Below, in pieces: positions 34,366 through 43,947 of a stretch of 64,000 bases of DNA. The DNA is from DMER64 sp964542305 (GTDB lineage Bacteria > Bacteroidota > Bacteroidia > Bacteroidales > UBA932), in contig CAZITX010000003.1 in the NCBI GenBank assembly GCA_964542305.1, positions 62,001 through 126,000 of the forward strand, in the 5' to 3' direction. Below the pieces are notes generated by a model that was given only the letters and a program-made list of their open reading frames with translations, did no database searches and was not told where the DNA came from. The position numbers and the translations under genes were made by a program. Each line of letters starts with the position of its first letter. The stretch's first letter is position 1.

Positions 34366-36619
34366 ACAAGGATTCACTCAATATAGGGAAGCGGCACATC
34401 TTTCGGGTGAAACCCGGTATATTCCCGATATGGAACTTTACCGGGGAACACTTACCGGGTACGCCGTATCTTCTCCCTATGCCAGGGCCCGCCTGGAACA
34501 TCTGGACGTATCACTTGCCCGGACCTCTCCGGGTGTCGCTGCCGTTCTTACCGCCCGGGATATACCGGGACCCAATACAATGGCTCCTATTATTGATGAT
34601 GAATCTTGCCTTCTTCCTGAAGGAGGAACCTGCGGGTATATGGGACAGGTTGTTTGCATTATTGCCGCAGATACGCTCGAAAATGCAAAAAAAGCCGCTT
34701 CTCTGATAAAGTGGAAATGGGAAATCCTTGATCCCGTCCTGACCGTAGAGGAAGCCATGAAAAAAGAAGATTTCCTTTTTAAACCACTGAGGCTTAAAAG
34801 GGGAGATCCTGCACAAATAATGAAAAATGCCCCCTTTAGAAAAAAGGGTTCGCTGGAAGCCGGGGGACAGGAACATTATTACTTTGAAACGCAGGCAGCT
34901 TATGCCATTCCTTTGCATCAGGGAGGCTTGCTTATACGTTCATCCACACAAAACCCTACCGACAATCAGCGTTTTGCAGCATCTTTGCTGGGGCTGAAAG
35001 CTTCTGATGTTGAAGTTCAGGTGGGATGTCTTGGGGGAGGATTCGGAGGAAAACAAACCCAGGCCACCTGGCCTGTTGCCTGGTCGGCGCTTTTGGCCTG
35101 GAAAACAAAAAGGCCTGTTCTTTTTATCCTGGAAAGAGACCGGGATTTCTGTTTAACTGGCAAGCGTCATCCTTTTACAGCCGGCTGGGAAGCCGGGTTC
35201 GACCACCAGGGAAGGATCCTGGCCCTAGAAATATCCATGGCTTACGACTGCGGCTGGTGCAATGATGTTTCTATTGCGGTATTACATCACTCCCTTTTTC
35301 ATATGGACGGGGCTTATTACATTCCCCATATAGAAAGCGTGCTTTACGGGTGCAGGACAAATAAACCCAGCAACACGGCATTTAGGGGCTTTGGTGTTCC
35401 CCAGGCTATTTCAGTCATAGAGTCCGTTATTACCCAAATTGCTCAAACCCTGGGTAAAGATCCGGCAAACATCCGCTGGAAAAATTATTACGGGATCCGG
35501 AAAAACAACCGTACTCCCTGTAATATGCTTGTGGAACATAATATTTTACGCGCAGCCCATCGCCAGATAGTAAATAAAAGCGATTATTATGGTTTACGGA
35601 AAAAGATCAATGCGTTCAACAAAAAACATAGTTTCGTAAAACAGGGACTTGCCATGGTTCCCGGCAAATTCGGGATATCTTTCAATGAGTCTTTCTTCAA
35701 CCAGGCAGGTGCACTTATTAACATTTACCGGGACGGATCCGTTCTGATCCATCACCCGGGTACAGAAATGGGGCAGGGCTTGCATGATAAAATGAGAACT
35801 GTCGTCCACCGGGAGCTGGGAGTCTCCACTGAATTTATACGGGTGGCAGATACTTCAACTTCCATTATTCCCAATACTACTTCCACTGCAGCTTCTACCG
35901 GGACCGATTTTTCCGGGGCCGCATTAAAAGATGCCTGCGATAAATTAAAAAAACGACTCAATCCCATTGCTTTAAAAATGATGGGATTGGATAAAGGTAA
36001 GGTGGTGTGGGAAAACAACACGGTATCCTGTAAAGAGGCAGAAATTAGTGTTTCTTTTAAAGAACTGGCTTTTCATTCCTATATGATCCTGGAATCTTTG
36101 AGCGAAAAAGGTTTTTACAAAAGAGAAAATATAGGATTTAACCTGGAAACCATGACCGGTCGCCCTTATTGGTATTATGTGATGGGATCTTCTGTGGCAC
36201 ATGTGGAACTGAATTTGCTTACAGGACAATTCCGCATACTGGACATGTGGATATTGCATGATTGCGGAGAACCTGTGGATAAGGGAATAGATATGGGACA
36301 AATACACGGGGCTTTTATACAAGGTCTTGGCTGGTGTACCCTGGAAAAACTAATAACAGGAAAAGACGGCAGACTGGAAACGGATTCCCTGGATAATTAC
36401 AAAATCCCCGGAATTTATGAATTACCTGAAAATTTCCACATTGAATTATTCAGCGGAAATCCGGAACCCTTAAATATACATAATACAAGGGCAATAGGGG
36501 AGCCTCCTTTGATATACGCGCTATCGGTATGGCTGGCTCTTCAGGATGCCAGGGGAACTTCACTTCCCATTCCCGCGACAAGAGAAGAATTAATAAAACC
36601 TTTATACCATGAAGAATAA
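34358..36619 (+). CDS. Molybdenum hydroxylase large subunit (XdhB-like), substrate uncertain
   Basis: 753 residues from the ATG at 34358; an in-frame TTG at 34337 is less likely. The xanthine oxidase fold is clear: GGGFGGK (227-232), AFRGFGVPQ with Arg343, and the catalytic Glu715 in AIGEPPL. At position 233, after GGFGGK, it has Gln where xanthine dehydrogenases have the substrate-binding Glu (Glu802 in the bovine enzyme). The Arg matching bovine Arg880 is kept. It is therefore a molybdopterin hydroxylase of the xanthine dehydrogenase family, but xanthine as substrate is doubtful. No XdhC or cofactor synthesis gene is nearby. Confidence 0.9.
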   Translation: MTEQGFTQYREAAHLSGETRYIPDMELYRGTLTGYAVSSPYARARLEHLDVSLARTSPGVAAVLTARDIPGPNTMAPIIDDESCLLPEGGTCGYMGQVVCIIAADTLENAKKAASLIKWKWEILDPVLTVEEAMKKEDFLFKPLRLKRGDPAQIMKNAPFRKKGSLEAGGQEHYYFETQAAYAIPLHQGGLLIRSSTQNPTDNQRFAASLLGLKASDVEVQVGCLGGGFGGKQTQATWPVAWSALLAWKTKRPVLFILERDRDFCLTGKRHPFTAGWEAGFDHQGRILALEISMAYDCGWCNDVSIAVLHHSLFHMDGAYYIPHIESVLYGCRTNKPSNTAFRGFGVPQAISVIESVITQIAQTLGKDPANIRWKNYYGIRKNNRTPCNMLVEHNILRAAHRQIVNKSDYYGLRKKINAFNKKHSFVKQGLAMVPGKFGISFNESFFNQAGALINIYRDGSVLIHHPGTEMGQGLHDKMRTVVHRELGVSTEFIRVADTSTSIIPNTTSTAASTGTDFSGAALKDACDKLKKRLNPIALKMMGLDKGKVVWENNTVSCKEAEISVSFKELAFHSYMILESLSEKGFYKRENIGFNLETMTGRPYWYYVMGSSVAHVELNLLTGQFRILDMWILHDCGEPVDKGIDMGQIHGAFIQGLGWCTLEKLITGKDGRLETDSLDNYKIPGIYELPENFHIELFSGNPEPLNIHNTRAIGEPPLIYALSVWLALQDARGTSLPIPATREELIKPLYHEE

Positions 36620-36986
36620 CATACGGATCATTATTTTCTGGGCTGTATGCTGGGGTATTTCAGAAGCAACTATCGGCTATGCGCTTCATTTTGTTGAAAA
36701 TTCAGCCGGTATATTGTTGTATCCTTTTGGTGCTTTTTGTCTTATAAAAGCTTTTTCAAAAAGCGGAAACAAGATACTTGTCCCTGTTATGGTAACCATA
36801 CTGGCTGCAGTTCTTAAATTGAGTAACCTTGCTTTTACTCCGGCTGTATTTCATTACAGGGTCTATTTTCCGGTTATGGCCATTTTATCTGAAGGCTTGA
36901 TCACTTCAGGTCTTTTGTTTATAACTGCACAATACCCTGTGGAAAACCTGTTAAATAAAATGGGGATAAAAAAAGATATTTTTTGA
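36609..36986 (+). CDS. Small membrane protein of the molybdenum hydroxylase operon
   Basis: 125 residues with four hydrophobic segments (about 7-24, 31-48, 56-72 and 84-105) and a basic C-terminal tail. It overlaps the large subunit gene by 11 bases, so co-translation is likely. I do not recognise the family. Uptake of the hydroxylase's substrate is one possible role, by position only. Confidence 0.7.
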   Translation: MKNNIRIIIFWAVCWGISEATIGYALHFVENSAGILLYPFGAFCLIKAFSKSGNKILVPVMVTILAAVLKLSNLAFTPAVFHYRVYFPVMAILSEGLITSGLLFITAQYPVENLLNKMGIKKDIF

Positions 36987-37172
36987 AAACTTTTTCAGTT
37001 GTGTATAACCTTTGTTTTTTCCATTTTTACCAACAAAATTATGAACATCCTTTTTTACTTTTTAATTCCAAAATAGCTTTATTTACAAGTGTTTTTAATA
37101 TTTATTAACATATCAACAGACTATTAAAAGAAATAAGAACTTTTAAGAAGAATATATATTTATATTGTTTTC
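36987..37172. other. AT-rich 186-base intergenic region
   Basis: This is the largest gap in the window, upstream of ruvB and very AT-rich. TGTGTATAA at 37000-37008 is the complement of TTATACACA, a match to the DnaA-box consensus TTATNCACA. No second clear box or RNA gene was found, and there is no exact TAnnTTTG box close to the ruvB start. It probably holds the ruvB operon promoter; an origin role is not supported. Confidence 0.35.
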
Positions 37173-38186
37173 ATGAATGATTTCGACCCACACAAAAACA
37201 GAGAATCTTCGGACAGGGATTTTGAAGAGCAGATCAGACCAAAAGAATTTGCACAATTCTCGGGGCAGGAAAAAATTACCGATAATCTTAAGGTTTTCGT
37301 AAAAGCCGCGCTTTTGAGGGGAGAATCCCTGGACCACGTTCTTTTGCATGGACCTCCAGGACTGGGTAAAACCACACTGGCACACATTGTTGCACGGGAA
37401 CTCGGAGTGGGATTAAGAATTACATCCGGCCCGGTTTTGGATAAACCGGGTGATCTGGCAGGCTTGCTAACCGGACTGGAACCGGGGGATGTTTTATTTA
37501 TAGATGAAATTCACAGGCTCTCTCCTGTGGTAGAGGAATATTTGTACTCGGCCATGGAAGATTTTACAATAGACATAATGCTGGATAAGGGACCGGGTGC
37601 CAGATCCGTGCAGATATCCCTGCAACCATTTACCCTGGTTGGAGCCACCACAAGAAGCGGACTGCTCACCGCCCCGTTAAGGGCCCGTTTTGGCATACAG
37701 TGTCATCTGGAATATTACGATGCCCCTGTTTTATTACAGATAGTATTGCGTTCGGCTTCCATATTAAATGTTGATATTGATCAGAAAGCAGCTCATGAAA
37801 TTGCTTCCAGGAGTAGGGGGACCCCCCGTATTGCAAACGCATTGCTCAGAAGGGTGCGTGATTTTGCACAGGTAAAAGGATCAGGGGTCATAGATAATGA
37901 AATAACACAGTATGCACTGGACGCACTGAATATTGACAAAAGGGGACTTGATCAGATGGATAATAAGATATTATCTACAATTATTCACAAATTCAGGGGA
38001 GGTCCCGTTGGAATAGGAACCATTGCAACAGCCGTCAGTGAAGAGATAGGTACTTTGGAAGAAGTTTATGAACCGTTCCTTATTAAAGAGGGATTGTTGC
38101 AGAGAACTCCCCGCGGCAGGGAAGCCACCCGTCTTGCATATGAACACCTGGGTATCTTCAGGGAAGAACCCGAAAAACTATTTTGA
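37173..38186 (+). CDS. ruvB: Holliday junction DNA helicase RuvB
   Basis: 337 residues. AAA+ motifs: Walker A GPPGLGKTT (about 60-68), Walker B FIDEIHR, sensor 1 VGATTR, and the arginine-finger region ARFGIQ; a winged helix C-terminal domain includes GPVGIGTIA and LLQRTPRGR. The hexamer drives branch migration with RuvA. It is the first gene of a seven-gene plus-strand run to ppiD. Confidence 0.98.
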   Translation: MNDFDPHKNRESSDRDFEEQIRPKEFAQFSGQEKITDNLKVFVKAALLRGESLDHVLLHGPPGLGKTTLAHIVARELGVGLRITSGPVLDKPGDLAGLLTGLEPGDVLFIDEIHRLSPVVEEYLYSAMEDFTIDIMLDKGPGARSVQISLQPFTLVGATTRSGLLTAPLRARFGIQCHLEYYDAPVLLQIVLRSASILNVDIDQKAAHEIASRSRGTPRIANALLRRVRDFAQVKGSGVIDNEITQYALDALNIDKRGLDQMDNKILSTIIHKFRGGPVGIGTIATAVSEEIGTLEEVYEPFLIKEGLLQRTPRGREATRLAYEHLGIFREEPEKLF

Positions 38187-38189
38187 AAA

Positions 38190-39425
38190 ATGATCGTTAT
38201 GAAAAAATATTGGATCCTTACACTTACCACTGTTGTTTTAAGTCTTTTTTTCCATCCTTCACAGGCTTGTACTTCAGCCGTAATTACAGGAAAAGTTACC
38301 GCTAACGGACGGCCGCTTTTATGGAAACACCGGGATACCGGACAGGAACAAAACCGGATAGAATTTTTCAATACCGGAAAATACACTTTTTTGGCCCTGG
38401 TGGATGCTCCCGATACCGGAGGAACTGCATGGACCGGAACCAACAGTGCGGGTTTTTCCATTATGAATACAGCTTCATACAATTTAAAAGACGATCAGGT
38501 TAAGGAAATGGACAAGGAGGGAAAGGTTATGTACAGGGCGCTGGAGATATGTGCAGATCTTAAAGATTTTGAAAAGTTTCTGGATACCCTTTCAAGACCA
38601 ATGCGCGTTGAAGCAAATTTTGGAGTTATTGATGCTTTGGGAGGTGCCGCTTATTACGAAGTCAACAATCACTCCTGGGTTAAAGTAGATGCCAATGATC
38701 CTGCCATTGCACCACACGGATATCTTGTATATACTAATTTTTCCTATACCGGAAGGATCAACGAAGGGATGGGTTATATGAGGTATCAGACAGCATCTGC
38801 CCTTTTTCTGAAAAAATCAGCCACTGCAGATTTTTCGCCTCAATGGATATTTAAAAATGTTTCACGTTCTTTTTATCACGCTTTTTTAGGAATGGACCTG
38901 TGCGATCCTGCATTTACTCCGGAAAACGCTACCGGATGGTTTTTGGATCAGGATTTTATTCCTCGCAGATCCAGCACCTGTTCCATAGTTGTTGAAGGGG
39001 TAAAACAAGGAGAGGATCCCCTGGAAACCGTAATGTGGACCGTTATGGGTTACCCTCCCGCAGGCGTATGCATTCCTCTTTGGGTACAAATGGGAAAAGA
39101 TCAACCGTATTTACTTCTGGGACAAGGAGAAAACAACAGATCCCCATTATGCGAAGAAGCCGTAAGGCTTAAACATGAAACATTCCCGGTAAAAAGAGGA
39201 AACGGAAGCAAATACATGTATTTTTCCCGTATATTCAACAGCAAGGGAACCGGTTATATGCAGCAGCTGGGAGAGCTGGAAGAAACGCTTTTTGCTACGT
39301 ACCGAAACGTTATTGAAAATATGGAAAAAGACGGGATGAAGGGAAAGAAATTGGATAAAAGACTAATAAAAGACATGTACGGGCAAATTGCTCCCCAGAT
39401 AGAACGCGTATATGACGGGCTTTGA
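38190..39425 (+). CDS. Secreted N-terminal-nucleophile (Ntn) hydrolase, C45/acyltransferase-like
   Basis: 411 residues. A signal peptide ends HPSQA, and the next residue is Cys27 in CTSAVITGK, so cleavage would expose a catalytic Cys as in penicillin V acylase, bile salt hydrolase and C45 acyltransferase-type enzymes. RPLLWKHRDTG, TNSAGFSIMNTA and ANFGVIDALGGAAYYE, with spacing typical of that group, follow. It would hydrolyse an amide outside the cytoplasm; the substrate is unknown. The ATG at 38190 lies three bases after ruvB; a second ATG at 38199 would serve equally. The end overlaps mfd by 14 bases. Confidence 0.8.
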   Translation: MIVMKKYWILTLTTVVLSLFFHPSQACTSAVITGKVTANGRPLLWKHRDTGQEQNRIEFFNTGKYTFLALVDAPDTGGTAWTGTNSAGFSIMNTASYNLKDDQVKEMDKEGKVMYRALEICADLKDFEKFLDTLSRPMRVEANFGVIDALGGAAYYEVNNHSWVKVDANDPAIAPHGYLVYTNFSYTGRINEGMGYMRYQTASALFLKKSATADFSPQWIFKNVSRSFYHAFLGMDLCDPAFTPENATGWFLDQDFIPRRSSTCSIVVEGVKQGEDPLETVMWTVMGYPPAGVCIPLWVQMGKDQPYLLLGQGENNRSPLCEEAVRLKHETFPVKRGNGSKYMYFSRIFNSKGTGYMQQLGELEETLFATYRNVIENMEKDGMKGKKLDKRLIKDMYGQIAPQIERVYDGL

Positions 39426-42400
39426 TGTTAGGGATATACGTAAATTTATAGAAGATTCAGGTTTTCATAATATTCCGGGAGTCCTTTCTTTACAGGGACT
39501 TTCCGGTTCTTCCGTATATTTTCCCATTGCCGGTATCTGCAAAGCATTATCCGGGAAGATTCACATAGTGATCAGGGAAAACTCTTCGGAAGCTTCATAT
39601 GCCGCAGGAGATCTTTCCGTACTGACAGAAGAAGACAATGTATTTTTGTTTCCCGCATCTTACAGGGGCACCGGAAAAACAGCAAGACCCGATGAATCTT
39701 TCAGGGTTCAGCGAACAACAGCTTTAAGGGCGTTGTCCCGCTTTTTTAACGACAAAAAAGATATTATTCTTGTCACTTATCCAAAAGCATTGCTGGAAGG
39801 TGTCCCGGAAAAAGACGCCCTGGAAAAAGATTCTCTTACCGTTCATAAAGGACTCAACCTGTCTCATGAAACCATAAAGGAATACCTTTTCCGGGCCGGT
39901 TTTGAAAAAACGGATTTTGTTATTGAACCCGGACAATTTGCTGTGCGGGGAAGCATTATTGATGTGTTTTCGTATTCAGAAAACCGTCCCTACCGGATCA
40001 ATTTTTTTGGAGACGAAATAGAAAATATACGGATTTTCGACCAAAACACCCAATTATCCATTGAAGAACGAGAATTTGTTTCAATAACACAGCGTTTGCA
40101 AGGGGAGCAGTTATTACTGGAAACGATTGCAGAACACGCTGCCATTTGGTCTTTCCAGGAAGATTTTAAACAAATTCCGCCCAATATTCCGGTAATGGCT
40201 TTTTATAATTTGATAAAGGAAAAAGCCGTGGTTCAGTATGAAACGTCCCCCCAACCGGTGTTTAACAAAAACTTTGGACTGCTGGTCAGTGATATCCGTA
40301 AAAGAAAAATGGACGGATACCGGGTTTACATATTGAGTGAGAACAAGGCACAAATAAGAAGGCTGGAAGATATTTTTGAAAGCCTGGGTTGTCCGGAGCC
40401 CTTTGTGGAATATAAAAAAGTCTCTTTACACGAAGGTTTTACGGACCACCGTAATAAAATCTGCTATTACACAGATCATCAGCTTTTCCAGCGAATACAC
40501 AGAGTATACCTGAAAGGCTCGGTTCAGAAAAGCGAACAAATTACGCTGAATGAGCTTACAGGCTTTAAAATTGGGGACTATGTCGTACACATTGACCACG
40601 GAGTGGGCGTATTCGGGGGCCTTGTAAGAACGAACCTGAACGGGAAAGTGCAAGAGGCGGTAAAGATCATTTACCGGGATAACGACGTGCTCTATGTGAA
40701 CATACACGGTCTGCACAGAATTGCCCGGTACAAAAGCAAAGAAAGCGAAGCTCCAAGGATCCACAAGCTGGGATCCGGTGCCTGGAACAAGATCAGGCAA
40801 CAGACTAAGAAAAAAGTACAGGACATTGCCCGGGACCTTATCAAACTGTATTCGGAAAGAATATCGGCAAAAGGATTTGCGTTTTCTCCGGATACTTACC
40901 TGCAACAACAACTGGAAGCATCATTTCTTTTTGAAGATACTCCCGACCAATTGCTGGCCACACAACAAGTAAAAAGCGATATGGAAAAACCATATCCCAT
41001 GGACCGGCTAATATGCGGTGATGTAGGATTTGGCAAAACCGAAATTGCCATCAGGGCTGCCTTTAAGGCCGTAACCGATGGAAAACAGGTTGCGTTTCTT
41101 GTTCCCACAACCATATTGGCCCTCCAGCATTACCATACAATAACAGAGCGTCTGGAAGATTTTCCCGTGAAAACAGAATTTGTTTCCCGGTTGAAAACCC
41201 CCTCCCGGACAAAAGAAATCTTAAGGCAACTGCAGGAGGGGACTATTGATATTATTATTGGAACGCACCGGCTTTTAAACAAAGATGTTTTGTTCAAGGA
41301 TCTGGGTCTGCTGGTAATAGATGAAGAACAAAAATTCGGGGTAGCGGCCAAAGAAAAATTAAAACTGATCAAAGTCAACGTCGACACCCTTACCATGACA
41401 GCAACACCCATTCCCAGAACATTGCAGTTTTCCCTTATGGGAGCAAGAGATCTCTCCATCATCCAGACACCCCCGTCCAACCGGCTTCCCATCCACACGG
41501 AAGTCCAGACTTTTGATCACCAGGTCATCAAAGAAGCCATAGACAGGGAACTGGACCGGGGCGGTCAGCTTTTCTTTGTCCATAACCGCATAATGGATAT
41601 AGAAACCGTTGCCGAAATTTTGAGAAAAATACGTCCGGGCATCCGTATTGCCATAGGACACGGGCAAATGCCTCCCAAAACCATGGAGAAAGTCCTGCTG
41701 GATTTTATATGCGGGGATTATGATTTGTTATTATCCACATCCATAATTGAAAACGGAATTGACATTCCCAATGCCAACACCATCATTATCAACCGGGCAC
41801 ACCTGTTCGGTCTGAGCGATCTGCACCAGATGCGAGGCCGGGTGGGCCGCTCCAATCGGAAAGCTTATTGTTACCTTCTAATACCGCAAAACGCCGGTTT
41901 GACCGAAGATGCCAACAGGCGGCTCAAAGCACTGGAAGCCTTTACGGAACTGGGAAGCGGCTTTAACATAGCCATGCAGGATTTGGACATTCGCGGTGCG
42001 GGCAACCTTTTGGGCGGGGAACAAAGCGGATTTATTGCCGAGATGGGGTTTGAGACGTACCAGAGAATCCTGGAAGAAGCCTTTGCCGAGTTGAACCTGT
42101 CGTACGATGAACCGGAGAAAACCATTAAAAAACCTTCCTTTGTGTCTTCATTTGCCGCCGATTGTACTATAGAGACAGATCTGGACGTTATGATCCCCGA
42201 TGAATACATAGGGCAGGTTTCAGAGAAAATACGCCTTTACAAGGAACTGGACAATATGAAGGATGAAGAACGTTTGCAACGTTTTTTTGCATCCCTGGAA
42301 GATCGTTTTGGCGCCATTCCGGAACCTTTCCGGCAATTGGGATATGTGGTACGCTTAAGGCAACTGGCCGTACGGGCAGGTTTTGAACGTATTGTGCTGA

Positions 42401-42609
42401 AAAACGGCATAATGCTTGCATATTTTATTTCAGATCCGCATTCAGACTATTACAAAACGGAACTATTTGCAAACATCCTGAATTACATATCGGCGCACCC
42501 CAGGGATTTCCAGGTCAAAGAGCAAAAAAACAAACTGTTTGTAAAAGTACCTCACGTTAAGAGTGTTGAAGCGGCATATAATTTTTTAAAAATTTTTGCA
42601 AAACCCTGA
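39412..42609 (+). CDS. mfd: Transcription-repair coupling factor
   Basis: 1065 residues. A UvrB-like N-terminal part has the UvrA-binding fold, then an RNA polymerase interaction domain (GDYVVHIDHGVGVFGG, about 387-402), a superfamily 2 translocase with Walker A GDVGFGKTE (about residue 535) and DEEQ box VIDEEQKFG, helicase motif VI QMRGRVGRS, and a C-terminal TRCF domain (about 915-1020). Mfd removes RNA polymerase stalled at lesions and recruits excision repair. It starts inside the preceding gene. Confidence 0.97.
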   Translation: MTGFDVRDIRKFIEDSGFHNIPGVLSLQGLSGSSVYFPIAGICKALSGKIHIVIRENSSEASYAAGDLSVLTEEDNVFLFPASYRGTGKTARPDESFRVQRTTALRALSRFFNDKKDIILVTYPKALLEGVPEKDALEKDSLTVHKGLNLSHETIKEYLFRAGFEKTDFVIEPGQFAVRGSIIDVFSYSENRPYRINFFGDEIENIRIFDQNTQLSIEEREFVSITQRLQGEQLLLETIAEHAAIWSFQEDFKQIPPNIPVMAFYNLIKEKAVVQYETSPQPVFNKNFGLLVSDIRKRKMDGYRVYILSENKAQIRRLEDIFESLGCPEPFVEYKKVSLHEGFTDHRNKICYYTDHQLFQRIHRVYLKGSVQKSEQITLNELTGFKIGDYVVHIDHGVGVFGGLVRTNLNGKVQEAVKIIYRDNDVLYVNIHGLHRIARYKSKESEAPRIHKLGSGAWNKIRQQTKKKVQDIARDLIKLYSERISAKGFAFSPDTYLQQQLEASFLFEDTPDQLLATQQVKSDMEKPYPMDRLICGDVGFGKTEIAIRAAFKAVTDGKQVAFLVPTTILALQHYHTITERLEDFPVKTEFVSRLKTPSRTKEILRQLQEGTIDIIIGTHRLLNKDVLFKDLGLLVIDEEQKFGVAAKEKLKLIKVNVDTLTMTATPIPRTLQFSLMGARDLSIIQTPPSNRLPIHTEVQTFDHQVIKEAIDRELDRGGQLFFVHNRIMDIETVAEILRKIRPGIRIAIGHGQMPPKTMEKVLLDFICGDYDLLLSTSIIENGIDIPNANTIIINRAHLFGLSDLHQMRGRVGRSNRKAYCYLLIPQNAGLTEDANRRLKALEAFTELGSGFNIAMQDLDIRGAGNLLGGEQSGFIAEMGFETYQRILEEAFAELNLSYDEPEKTIKKPSFVSSFAADCTIETDLDVMIPDEYIGQVSEKIRLYKELDNMKDEERLQRFFASLEDRFGAIPEPFRQLGYVVRLRQLAVRAGFERIVLKNGIMLAYFISDPHSDYYKTELFANILNYISAHPRDFQVKEQKNKLFVKVPHVKSVEAAYNFLKIFAKP

Positions 42610-42631
42610 AAAAGTGCGACATTTGCAAGCT

Positions 42632-43936
42632 ATGCATAGAACAGGATTCCGGCTGATGGCCCTCTGTTTGTTTTTATTGCTCACAGGAAATATTAAATCT
42701 GCGGCACAAACGATGGACGCTTTAGGCACATTTACCCCTTATTCCATGTTCGGGGTGGGAGAATTAACCCGCCCGGGAACTTCTTTGAACAGAGGTATGG
42801 GAGGTATCGGAGCCGGATTGCGTGACAACCGTTACATCAATTACCTGAACCCCGCTTCCGCCTCGGCAAGGGATTCCCTTTCCTTTATGCTCGATTTTGG
42901 ATTGATGCAGAGTAATTTCATCAACACGGACGGATCCCGTTCTTCGGCATACAACGCATTCAATATGCACCACATCATTATGTCTTTTCCCATATGGAAA
43001 AGTTCTGCAATGCAACTGGGTATTATCCCTTACAGCAACGTAGGATACCGTTTTATTGAAGATGAAAGCCGGGAAAACATACTGGCAACCATCGGATCAT
43101 TCCGTTATTACCATTACGGGCAGGGAAGCATCAATCAGGCTTTTGCGGCTTATTCCGCTACTTTTTTCAACCATCTTTCAGTAGGGGTGCAGGGGATGTA
43201 TTATTTTGGCAACATTGAAAAAAATGCCCAGGCCGTATCTGTAACATCACCTGAGTCTTATGGAACCTTAAAAACAGGATATGACATAGTATTAGGCTCG
43301 TTCGGTGCCCAGTTTGGAGTCCAGGCCTTTGGAAATTTCAATCCCAACACGTCTTTTACCGTCGGGGCGACATTTCAGCCGGCCACAACCCTTAAAGGAG
43401 ATGTAACCCGGTTTGCCAAAGTTGAAAAAGGATCTGTTATTGATACGGTGTATTCCATTGTCAATGAAGAAACAAGAATGTCAGTTCCCATGGAGTGGAC
43501 TGTTGGTTTTTCAATAAGAAAACGCGACAAATGGATGTTTGGGGTTGATTACTCACAATCAGACTGGAGCAAAGCCAATTTTTCCCCCACCCCGGGAGTA
43601 AACTTTGAACCGGCCATGAGCCGCACGCTGAAAGCAGGTCTGGAATTTACCCCCGACAGGTACAGCATCCGTTATTTTATGCGCAGGTGGACTTACCGGC
43701 TGGGAGCCTATTACGATAAATCGTATATGAGACTGAACGGACAACAGGTAGAGGCCATAGGCGTTACCTTTGGTTTTTCATTGCCAATTTACCGCTGGTA
43801 TAATTCCGTGGGCGTATCCATTGATGCCGGACAAAGGGGCAGTATTGAAAACAACCTTATCCGCGAAAGGTACATCATGCTGATCCTGAATTTCAACTTA
43901 CACGATATTTGGTTCTTAAAACACAGATACAATTAA
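42632..43936 (+). CDS. Outer membrane beta-barrel protein, possibly OmpP1/FadL-like
   Basis: 434 residues from the ATG at 42632. A signal peptide (MALCLFLLLTGNIKS, cut near AAQ) precedes a beta-rich body with alternating aromatic residues and a C-terminal strand ending IWFLKHRYN. The N-terminal YSMFGVGELTRPGTSLNRGMGG and the NPASASARDS region are typical of Bacteroidota OmpP1/FadL-like or PorV-like channels. Ligand unknown. It begins 22 bases after mfd and is followed by a TPR protein. Confidence 0.75.
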   Translation: MHRTGFRLMALCLFLLLTGNIKSAAQTMDALGTFTPYSMFGVGELTRPGTSLNRGMGGIGAGLRDNRYINYLNPASASARDSLSFMLDFGLMQSNFINTDGSRSSAYNAFNMHHIIMSFPIWKSSAMQLGIIPYSNVGYRFIEDESRENILATIGSFRYYHYGQGSINQAFAAYSATFFNHLSVGVQGMYYFGNIEKNAQAVSVTSPESYGTLKTGYDIVLGSFGAQFGVQAFGNFNPNTSFTVGATFQPATTLKGDVTRFAKVEKGSVIDTVYSIVNEETRMSVPMEWTVGFSIRKRDKWMFGVDYSQSDWSKANFSPTPGVNFEPAMSRTLKAGLEFTPDRYSIRYFMRRWTYRLGAYYDKSYMRLNGQQVEAIGVTFGFSLPIYRWYNSVGVSIDAGQRGSIENNLIRERYIMLILNFNLHDIWFLKHRYN

Positions 43937-43947
43937 AATACACGAAA

